Part shown: positions 1 to 4,951 of the stretch, piece by piece | How positions within the stretch are numbered: position 1 is the first letter of the stretch | Layout: every line of letters starts with the position of its first letter | NCBI GenBank assembly: GCA_046727435.1 | Contig: JBKPCR010000142.1 | Span: forward strand, 1-11,618 | Source of the DNA: CAVPRW01 sp046727435 [NCBI: bacterium] | Lineage (GTDB): Bacteria; Tectomicrobia; Entotheonellia; J063 | Direction of reading: 5' to 3' | Length of the DNA: 11,618 nucleotides | Position numbers and translations under genes: made by a program | The notes under the pieces: model-generated | The model's database searches: none | Told to the model about the DNA's origin: nothing | Seen by the model: only the letters and a program-made list of their open reading frames with translations

Positions 1-245
1 GCCTCGGTCGTCGTGGGCGGCTTGGCGCTGTCGAGGTCCCACCCCGACTTCGTTGGCAGCTTGAAGACCTCGCTCACATAGTAGAGCGGCGTGGTAGCCA
101 CGTGCCAGGCCAGCTGCGACCAGCTCAGGGAACGTTCGTGCGGGCGGAACGACGCGTGGGCGTCGGGCATCGCCGCGATCACGGCGTATGTGGAGGCGTG
201 CTCGTGTTCGTATCGCTCCAGAATCTCCTGCAACGTTGTCGCCAT
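1..245 (-). CDS. DinB-like (DUF664/DinB_2 superfamily) protein, 3' end cut by window
   Basis: Reading down from the ATG at 243-245, the protein begins MATTLQEILERYEHEHAS and continues through SLSWSQLAWHVATTPLYYV. This is the DinB-like four-helix-bundle pattern: an N-terminal helix, a W/R-rich stretch, then an SxxxxxxHV segment that often carries the first metal-binding His. Only the first ~81 codons are in the window; the family usually has 150-170 residues. A strong Shine-Dalgarno (GAGGAGGGG) lies just upstream of the ATG and fixes the start. The gene follows the FMO stop by 35 nt on the same strand, so the two are probably cotranscribed. DinB-like proteins are metal-binding and include thiol-dependent transferases and many of unknown role; no specific reaction can be assigned. 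Family assignment is by eye from a partial sequence. Confidence 0.72.
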   Translation of the reverse strand, partial: MATTLQEILERYEHEHASTYAVIAAMPDAHASFRPHERSLSWSQLAWHVATTPLYYVSEVFKLPTKSGWDLDSAKPPTTTE

Positions 246-280
246 GATTCCCCTCCTCACGTGGTCTAAGACCGGGCAGT

Positions 281-1849
281 CTACTGCTGTTGGGCTGCGA
301 GTTGCTCCAAGATTTGCAGTGCTGTTCCCATCTCGGGGGCGCGATCGCCGAGCGCGCCGGATAGCATTCGCAACTCCCTAAGCTCCTCTGCCGTTGGCAC
401 CGGCGATGTGTCGCCGCAGAAGGCACCGATCGCCTGCTTGTACAGCTCCACCGCATCCGCACGCCGCCCGTGCCCGTCCAGCCGGAACTGCGCCGGCACC
501 AGCGGGCCAAACAGCAGGTGACGGGTGATCTCGGGTCGGGCGGCCAGATCAGGCGCCACACCGGCTTCTTGAGAAAGGGCCACCGCGAGCGGCGGCAGGA
601 GCAGGGTCGACGTCCTCTTCCGATTTTCACGCCATTCCTCGATGCCGTGCTCCATCCGTTCGCGCGGGGGCAGCTCGCGTAGGCCCGGCCAGACCATCGC
701 GATCCAACGCGCTTGCAGCTCAACGCACGGCGCATAGGGGCCGATCAGGATGTACTGCCCGATGAACGCGAGGCCGGGCATATCCGGATGGAAGGTGTGG
801 ACGTAGAGATCGAGCCCCGTTCCATCGGCGTTGAGGGTGCGGCGGACGTCTTCAGGCAGGAACGGTAGGGAGAGGTCGTAGCCCGTGGCCATCACGATGG
901 CGTCGGCCTCCTCCTCGTCGCCGTCGGCAAACACGACCGTGCTCCCACGGACGGCGACGATGGCGGGACGGCACCGGATGCGCCCCTCGGCCACATAGGC
1001 CAGCCAATGCTGGCAGAGAGTGATATGCGCCACCAGGATGTTGTCGTCCGGGGCCGGCGCTCCGTACTGGGACGGATGGCCGGAGACGTCCAGGACCTGC
1101 CGTTTCAGGCCGTCAGCTACGGTCTCCGGAGGAAAAGCCATCGGTAGGTAGGCGGAAAACCTTGTGAAGAAGCGCCAATCGGACGGCACGCCGCGAGAGA
1201 CCCGTGGGATCACGTAGCGCGGTTTGCGGAGGGCGGCGGTCACCCGGATGGAGTCATCAATCGCCAGGTCGTTCGCGATCTCCGTGCCGCTCACGCTGTT
1301 GCCCAGCACGATAACGTGCTTGCCGCGGAAGGCCTCGCGGCCGCGGTAGTGGAAGCTGTGCTCCACCTCGCCCGCGAAGTGCTCGATCCCTTCGATCACC
1401 GGTTGGCGCGGCCGGTTGAAGCACCCACTCGCGACCACAATGCCGTCGAAGCTCTCGCCGCCTCCGTCGCCGGTGACGACTAGCCAGCGTCCATCGTCGC
1501 GCTCGATGCGTTGGACCGGCGTCCGCAAACGAATCGAGCGATTAAGATCGAAGGTCTTCGCGTAGGACTGGAGATAGTCGCGGAGTTCCTCGACGCGAGG
1601 GAACATGGGCACTGACTCGGAGGGTGGGAAGTCCGAGAACGCGTCCAGCGTCTTGCTGGTGTTCGCACGCATCCCAGGCCAGACGCCGCTGTGGTCCGAC
1701 GGGCCGTACCATTGACCGCCCACGCCGTCGGCCTGCTCGAAGACGACGGGCTCGAGACCTTCCTCCTTAAGCGATTTGGCGGCAACCAGGCCGCTGGGGC
1801 CGGCCCCGACAACCGCCACACGACGTCTCTTGTGGCTCGCCGGTGGCAT
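281..1849 (-). CDS. Flavin-containing monooxygenase (FMO-type, FAD/NADPH)
   Basis: A 522-residue class B flavoprotein monooxygenase. An FAD-binding GAGPSG motif lies at residues 15-20 and an NADP-binding GNSVSG at about 183-188. Between them sits the FMO fingerprint FAGEVEHSFHY (FxGxxxHxxxY, about 158-168), and the ATGY motif (MATGYDLSLPF) is at about 320-330. It should catalyse NADPH- and O2-dependent oxygenation of a soft nucleophile or a ketone; the substrate is not readable. No signal peptide or membrane segment is seen, so it is cytoplasmic. I chose the ATG at 1847-1849, preceded by GGAGGG. An in-frame GTG at 1885 with GAGGAG six bases upstream would add 12 residues and cannot be excluded; the homologous position in the truncated copy near 3318 is GTC, which argues mildly against it. 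The DinB-like gene follows 35 nt downstream. The leader holds a promoter at 2161-2188 and a palindrome at 2007-2027. A truncated paralog lies at 3159-3282. Confidence 0.93.
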   Translation of the reverse strand: MPPASHKRRRVAVVGAGPSGLVAAKSLKEEGLEPVVFEQADGVGGQWYGPSDHSGVWPGMRANTSKTLDAFSDFPPSESVPMFPRVEELRDYLQSYAKTFDLNRSIRLRTPVQRIERDDGRWLVVTGDGGGESFDGIVVASGCFNRPRQPVIEGIEHFAGEVEHSFHYRGREAFRGKHVIVLGNSVSGTEIANDLAIDDSIRVTAALRKPRYVIPRVSRGVPSDWRFFTRFSAYLPMAFPPETVADGLKRQVLDVSGHPSQYGAPAPDDNILVAHITLCQHWLAYVAEGRIRCRPAIVAVRGSTVVFADGDEEEADAIVMATGYDLSLPFLPEDVRRTLNADGTGLDLYVHTFHPDMPGLAFIGQYILIGPYAPCVELQARWIAMVWPGLRELPPRERMEHGIEEWRENRKRTSTLLLPPLAVALSQEAGVAPDLAARPEITRHLLFGPLVPAQFRLDGHGRRADAVELYKQAIGAFCGDTSPVPTAEELRELRMLSGALGDRAPEMGTALQILEQLAAQQQ

Positions 1850-2006
1850 GAACCCTCCAGTGTTGCGCAGGGGCTCCTGCGACACGGTCAACTCCTCTAA
1901 GGTTCACGGCGCACAGACAAGGGACGGCAGGCTTGGCCGGCTGAGGGCCGACGTCAAGAACCGCCGTCGGCGTTCCCACGTCCCTCTGTGCTTGATTCCC
2001 TGATCT

Positions 2007-2027
2007 CAGGTATACCCCGTATACCTG
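2007..2027. promoter_or_regulatory. Palindromic operator-like element in the FMO leader, copy A
   Basis: Perfect inverted repeat with 9-bp arms CAGGTATAC and GTATACCTG around a CCC centre. It lies in the 66-nt block (1996-2061) that is nearly identical in the second copy. Its length and symmetry fit a dimeric TetR-, GntR- or MarR-type repressor site; no such regulator gene is in the window. On the minus strand a possible -35 (TCGAAC, 2032-2037) and -10 (TATACC, 2009-2014), 17 bp apart, straddle it, so it could be an operator over a second, proximal promoter. A smaller inverted repeat (CCTGA/TCAGG, 1999-2010) overlaps one arm. In RNA the two would form mutually exclusive hairpins. Confidence 0.6.
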
Positions 2028-2051
2028 CTCCGTTCGAGAGCTCAGAGGCCG

Positions 2052-2099
2052 TCAGACGCGGAAGACCGTGCCCACAAGGGCCATCATTGGCATGTGCAT
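2052..2099 (-). CDS. Possible 15-codon leader ORF upstream of FMO
   Basis: A perfect AGGAGG (2107-2112) sits 7 nt before an ATG that opens MHMPMMALVGTVFRV and a TGA stop. It lies about 55 nt past the expected start of transcription from the promoter at 2161-2188. The same frame is open further up to an ATG at 2127-2129 (25 codons). The second copy (3485-3562) keeps the 25-codon frame without indels, but it has lost the internal ATG, has AAGAAG instead of AGGAGG, and shows roughly nine amino-acid changes against three silent ones. That pattern does not support selection on the peptide. It may be a translated leader in copy A only, or chance. Confidence 0.22.
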   Translation of the reverse strand: MHMPMMALVGTVFRV

Positions 2100-2114
2100 C
2101 AGCTGACCTCCTGA

Positions 2115-2144
2115 CATCGATCTCGCCATGACGAGGGATCGATG
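2115..2144 (-). promoter_or_regulatory. 5' stem-loop in the FMO leader transcript
   Basis: Arms CATCGATC and GATCGATG pair perfectly, and an inner CTCG/CGAG can extend the stem to about 11 bp with a 2-nt bulge and a six-base loop. It starts about ten nt after the predicted transcription start, just before the AGGAGG at 2107-2112. It could be a 5' stabilising stem or part of a leader switch. Only the outer CATC/GATG pairing is fully kept in the second copy. Confidence 0.4.
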
Positions 2145-2160
2145 CGTATTCTGTGTGGCG

Positions 2161-2188
2161 ATTCTACTCACGGCCACCGGGATGTCAA
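2161..2188 (-). promoter_or_regulatory. sigma70-type promoter for the FMO (copy A)
   Basis: On the minus strand TTGACA (2183-2188) is separated by 16 bp from TAGAAT (2161-2166). The -35 is a perfect consensus and the -10 differs by one base. The pair is conserved at the same spacing in the second copy (3596-3623) although the spacer sequence has diverged, which supports function. Transcription would start near 2154 and give a leader of about 300 nt before the FMO ATG. Confidence 0.7.
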
Positions 2189-2436
2189 GCCTCCCCTGAT
2201 CCCGCGCCATGAGCCACCGATCCTCCATGCTGCCAAGCCACAAGGGGCGCCACCATTCCCTGGAAGGGGTCGCCGCACGCCACATCGGACAGGCGCGGCA
2301 TCGAGCGCCTACCCAGCCGACGAACCGTCGCCTGGCCCCCCATGGGCTTCTAGGGGAAGGTTCGGGCAGCAGGCCGAAGCCAAACGGCCGTGGCACGATG
2401 GCACCCAGGAATCGGGACAAGCCGAGGCACTGCATG

Positions 2437-2835
2437 TCATCGATCACTCGCACATCGCTGGCCACGAATGGTCTGTACCTCTTCCAGTATCTGCTCAATT
2501 GAGGGGTGAAAGCTTGTGACAATGCGAGTGCCTATGTGCTTATGATCTGGATGTGTAGGCACCTCTGGATGGTGGGGAGCATTATCATACCGGAAAATCA
2601 TGGTCTGCGAGGAATCTTGATAGTGATAGCGGTAGCTTAGCCATTGAAGATCGCCGGAGATGAGGAGAACAGCTTCGCTGATTTCCAACAGCCCCCCATC
2701 AGAGAAGCGTTGCCGAATACGGAGGTTCCCTCGGCTCACGGAGAGAATCTGTTCTTCGTACCGCTCAGGGTCGACCTCAGCGAGATTTTGGATAAGCTGA
2801 TAGACATGAGTAAAATATTCCTCGATAGTTCTCAT
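2437..2835 (-). CDS. TumE-like (DUF6516) toxin of a type II toxin-antitoxin module
   Basis: The 132-residue product carries the characteristic core of the DUF6516/TumE-like family: LSYRYHYQD at about 66-73, then IFRYDNAPHHPE (80-91), with a His-rich HPDHKH (95-100). It ends with a helix after FHPSIEQILEEV. Family members are the toxin-side partner of small bicistronic modules; I do not assert the biochemical activity. The ATG at 2833-2835 overlaps the stop of the upstream antitoxin gene as ATGA, showing translational coupling and fixing the start, although the frame stays open upstream to 2904. Codon use and base composition are more AT-rich than the flanking FMO gene. The gene ends about 165 bp before the direct repeat copy A. 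Confidence 0.8.
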   Translation of the reverse strand: MRTIEEYFTHVYQLIQNLAEVDPERYEEQILSVSRGNLRIRQRFSDGGLLEISEAVLLISGDLQWLSYRYHYQDSSQTMIFRYDNAPHHPEVPTHPDHKHIGTRIVTSFHPSIEQILEEVQTIRGQRCASDR

Positions 2836-3062
2836 CCAGCCGCCGCAAGTTTCCGCTCCAGTTCTTCTTTGATCTCCTGGTAATGCTGGTAATCTCCAGC
2901 CCATTCCACGAAGTCTATGCTATCCCCGATCTCCCCTCTCTGGTAACGAGCGTAGAAGTCGGCTGAAGACATCTGATAACGCTGCTCATACGCTACCAAT
3001 GAACGAATCAATGCGGCAAGGGCTTCCACCGGAGAGGTGTATACGGTTCGTTTGACGGTCAT
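2832..3062 (-). CDS. TumA-like antitoxin, partner of the TumE-like toxin
   Basis: A 76-residue acidic helical protein (MTVKRTVYTSPVEALAAL...), with the pattern SADFYARYQRGEIGDSIDF followed by VEWAGDYQHYQEI and a charged C-terminal helix. Small proteins with this FYxRYxxGExGDxxDFxEWA pattern are the usual upstream partner of DUF6516/TumE genes. GGAGGAGG lies eight bases before the ATG at 3060-3062. The stop overlaps the toxin ATG by four bases, so antitoxin is made first and the toxin is coupled. No obvious DNA-binding fold can be read, but an inverted repeat at its promoter (3114-3128) would suit autoregulation. Confidence 0.72.
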   Translation of the reverse strand: MTVKRTVYTSPVEALAALIRSLVAYEQRYQMSSADFYARYQRGEIGDSIDFVEWAGDYQHYQEIKEELERKLAAAG

Positions 3063-3100
3063 CGAGCCTCCTCCACCAATCCCAATACCCCCAATGCAGT

Positions 3101-3109
3101 ATTATACCA
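3101..3109 (-). promoter_or_regulatory. Extended -10 promoter of the TA pair
   Basis: On the minus strand the sequence TGGTATAAT is a perfect -10 hexamer (3101-3106) with the TGn extension. No good -35 is seen at 16-18 bp, as is common for extended -10 promoters. Transcription would start near 3094 and give a ~32-nt leader before the antitoxin ATG. Confidence 0.6.
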
Positions 3110-3113
3110 CCAT

Positions 3114-3128
3114 CACTTCCACGAAGTG
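3114..3128. promoter_or_regulatory. Inverted repeat at the TA promoter (-35 region)
   Basis: Perfect arms CACTTC and GAAGTG around a CAC centre, occupying the place where a -35 element would lie for the TATAAT at 3101-3106. This is where TA autorepressor sites commonly sit, so it is a candidate operator; the assignment is positional inference. Confidence 0.45.
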
Positions 3129-3134
3129 CTGCTT

Positions 3135-3156
3135 CGACCAGCGAGGTCGCTGGTCG
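3135..3156. repeat. Perfect 22-bp palindrome at the junction of the truncated FMO and the TA cassette
   Basis: Arms CGACCAGCGA and TCGCTGGTCG (10 bp each) flank a GG centre. It lies immediately next to the point (about 3157-3159) where homology to the intact FMO gene stops. It could be a recombination or insertion scar, a second operator, or a hairpin that stops read-through from the FMO promoter copy. There is no T-run after it on the minus strand, so it is not a classical terminator. Confidence 0.55.
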
Positions 3157-3158
3157 CG

Positions 3159-3282
3159 CGTCGGCCTGCTCTAAGACGACGGGCTCGAGACCTTCCTCCT
3201 TGAGCGATTTGGCGGCAACCAGGCCGCCGGGGCCGGCCCCGACAACCGCCACGCGACGTCTCTTGTAGCTCGCCGGTAGCAT
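3159..3282 (-). pseudogene. Truncated FMO paralog (N-terminal ~41 codons only)
   Basis: From the ATG at 3280-3282 the frame reads MLPASYKRRRVAVVGAGPGG, then the FAD-binding N-terminal region up to VVLEQAD. It is about 95% identical in nucleotides to the start of the intact FMO and keeps the GxGxxG dinucleotide fold motif. Homology ends at about 3159; the frame then runs through unrelated sequence to a stop near 2986, inside the antitoxin gene in another frame. A GGAG Shine-Dalgarno, the leader palindrome and the promoter are still present upstream, so a short fusion peptide could be made, but no catalytic enzyme. This is the remnant of a duplicated FMO gene interrupted where the TA module now lies. 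Confidence 0.85.
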
Positions 3283-3439
3283 GGATTCTCCTGTTCCGCG
3301 CAGAGGCTCCTGCAAGACGGTCAACCCCTCGAAGACTCACGGCACGCAGGCAGGGGATGGCCGGCTTGGCAGGAAGGGGGCCGGCCTCAAGAACCGCTGT
3401 CGGCGTCCCCGCGTCCCTTCGTTTCTGGTTCCCTGATCT

Positions 3440-3460
3440 CAGGTATACCCCATATACCTG
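3440..3460. promoter_or_regulatory. Palindromic operator-like element in the FMO leader, copy B
   Basis: Counterpart of 2007-2027. Arms CAGGTATAC and ATATACCTG around CCC; one base of the right arm differs from copy A, leaving eight of nine pairs. The surrounding 66-nt block 3429-3494 is otherwise identical to 1996-2061. Confidence 0.55.
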
Positions 3461-3595
3461 CTCCGTTCGAGAGCTCAGAGGCCGTCAGACGCGGGAGACC
3501 GCCCCCGAGAGGGCCATCATTGGCGTGTGCCTCGGCTGACTTCTTGACATCGATCGCTCCATGCTACGAGGTCTTGATGGATGCTTTGCCTGGTG

Positions 3596-3623
3596 ATTCT
3601 ACTCGGGGTCGTCCGAATGTCAA
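3596..3623 (-). promoter_or_regulatory. sigma70-type promoter, copy B
   Basis: TTGACA (3618-3623), a 16-bp spacer and TAGAAT (3596-3601) on the minus strand, as in copy A. It would drive the truncated FMO remnant and possibly read through into the TumA/TumE-like genes. Confidence 0.6.
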
Positions 3624-3708
3624 GCGTCCCCCGGCTCCTGCGCAATGAGCCCACCGATCCCGAATGCTCCTAAGCGACAAGGGGCGCCACTATTCCCTAG
3701 GAGAGGTC

Positions 3709-4031
3709 ATTGGGAGCCGTGCACATTGGCCAGGTAGCGGAGACCATTCTGTAGTCGATCCTCAGAGCATTGGCGCTCTGCAGCGCAGCCAAGCCTTGGG
3801 CATGGAGCACTACCTGCATGAAAAGAGGCTGGCCGAATGGCGGGGAACGTCGTATTGGAAAGGCGCTCGGTCCCGTGGCTTACGCTGCAACGGATACAGA
3901 TGATGGGCTTTCCTGACCCATAGCTTCCTAGGGTATCTACCTGGTCTACTGGCTCATCCCGACTCGACGGTGGTCGGTGTGATGGCTCTCATATTTGTCC
4001 CTGAGGATGAGGATCTCGACCGGTGACCACC
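3709..4031. other. Intergenic stretch with no recognisable gene
   Basis: Short open frames exist (for example on the plus strand from 3664 to 3903), but none has a convincing ribosome binding site or family resemblance. The first ~35 bp may be a badly diverged continuation of the repeat. One small hairpin is visible at 3763-3780 (CAGAGC/GCTCTG, six-base loop) without a T-run. Confidence 0.5.
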
Positions 4032-4060
4032 ATGGCAGGAGCTTTCACTGGTCCTGCCAT
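4032..4060. other. Stem-loop across the response-regulator stop codon
   Basis: Perfect 9-bp arms ATGGCAGGA and TCCTGCCAT with an 11-nt loop that contains the TGA stop (4045-4047). It could slow 3' exonucleases or mark the end of the kinase/regulator transcript. No T-run follows, so it is not a standard intrinsic terminator. Confidence 0.45.
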
Positions 4061-4884
4061 TCCCTGTCGATAGAGACTTTCACAGATTCCTCGGCTAAAC
4101 CCTTGATCTCCTCCTTCACTTTATCACGCAGAGTTTCATCTTCTTCCCGAAGCAGATCCTTATTTATAAGCCCTTGTATTACAGCTACGTAATATAACCT
4201 CATGCGTCTTTCAATCAGGGCGGGCTTTCTCGCTTCCTGGTCCCGAGAAGGGACCTTGAGTTTCTCTGCTATTCCCTGGATAATACGCTCAACTTTCTTA
4301 TCAGAGAACCTCAGTAACCAGCCGATTCCAAAGTTGGTTACCCCAAGGCAGGTATAAACGAGCACCGTATATTCCAAGGAACTTAATTGTCTGGAGGGTG
4401 GTTGTCTGAATCGCTCATTGAAGACATCGGTATGCGGAATCTCGTATATGAAGACCTGCTCAAATGCGTTAAGCGCTATACGCTTTGGAATTGAACCTTT
4501 ATCGAGGAATCCCCATGCAGTGGGCTTTAGTTTCTCGTCTGAGACCAATCGTTCGATCTGGCGCAGATAGCCTTCATTATCCGCATGTGCTGTTCGAAAA
4601 ACGAGACGGGTAGGGATCTCTGGAGTTCTCCTGCGAGCCTCCATCACTCGGCGGGCAATGACAACGCCCGATTCATGCCGGGCACCGAAATTCAAATCGA
4701 GGATAAGGTTTTCAATCTGTTCCCCACAGGCAAGAGCTACGGCGGCTTCAGGGGTCTGGGCCACGTGCAGATCAACATCAGGCCAATAGCTGCGAATCCA
4801 ACCCTTGAGTTGCTCAACTGCATCCTCTAAGTCATCGGCAATGAGGATTTTAAGTTTGTCCTGACTGGTCACCTCTTTTTTCAT
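4045..4884 (-). CDS. NarL/FixJ-like response regulator
   Basis: 279 residues from the chosen ATG (4882-4884), which has GGGGAG eight bases upstream. The receiver domain is complete: acidic pair D17-D18 (KILIADD), phosphoacceptor D63 (LILDLNF), switch T98 (FRTAH) and K129 (FLDKG). A LuxR/GerE-type helix-turn-helix follows at about 167-214 (LSSLEYTVLVYTCLG ... IIQGIAEKLKVPS), with the usual spacing of the family but weakly conserved recognition positions. A further ~60-residue charged, helical tail extends past the normal end of such proteins. The start lies 67 nt after the kinase stop on the same strand. The frame is also open to an ATG at 4929 (AGGTGG upstream), which would add 15 residues, and to 4983, overlapping the kinase. 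It should be phosphorylated by the neighbouring kinase and bind DNA as a dimer; likely targets are the palindromes at 7409-7989. Confidence 0.85.
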   Translation of the reverse strand: MKKEVTSQDKLKILIADDLEDAVEQLKGWIRSYWPDVDLHVAQTPEAAVALACGEQIENLILDLNFGARHESGVVIARRVMEARRRTPEIPTRLVFRTAHADNEGYLRQIERLVSDEKLKPTAWGFLDKGSIPKRIALNAFEQVFIYEIPHTDVFNERFRQPPSRQLSSLEYTVLVYTCLGVTNFGIGWLLRFSDKKVERIIQGIAEKLKVPSRDQEARKPALIERRMRLYYVAVIQGLINKDLLREEDETLRDKVKEEIKGLAEESVKVSIDREWQDQ

Positions 4885-4951
4885 AACTCTTTCTCCCCGA
4901 AGAACGCTTTTGGCATGCTGTACATTCATCTTGACCACCTTGCATACATCC

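Larger units (their letters stand above)
1726..2271 (-). repeat. Direct repeat copy A: FMO 5' end plus leader and promoter
   Basis: This segment matches 3159-3708 in the same orientation, with a constant offset of 1433 over most of its length and a small net indel near the promoter. The FMO-coding part (1726-1849) differs at about 6 of 124 positions by eye. The block 1996-2061 differs at one of 66, while 2062-2160 is much more diverged. Past 2271 similarity becomes weak and gapped. The two copies flank the TumEA-like module, so homologous recombination between them would delete it. Copy A is attached to the intact FMO gene. Confidence 0.88.
3159..3708 (-). repeat. Direct repeat copy B: FMO 5' fragment plus leader and promoter
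   Basis: Second copy of the block described at 1726-2271, same orientation. It keeps the -35/-10 pair and the central palindrome with one substitution. It has diverged in the 5' stem-loop and in the Shine-Dalgarno of the short leader ORF. Its transcript would run through the truncated FMO towards the TA genes. Confidence 0.88.

Noticed and set aside
2052-2522. 156-codon minus-strand open frame overlapping the toxin 3' end and the FMO promoter
   Set aside because: It runs through the toxin gene, the promoter and the leader, has no family resemblance and no start signal; only its last codons are discussed as a leader ORF.
2986-3282. A functional short fusion protein from the truncated FMO frame
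   Set aside because: After 41 FMO codons the frame enters junction sequence and the antitoxin gene in the wrong frame; no folded domain is expected.
3664-3903. 79-codon plus-strand frame that partly resembles one at 2209-2502 (KGRHxSL)
   Set aside because: The likeness is a by-product of the nucleotide repeat; the frames diverge soon after, with no ribosome binding site or known family.
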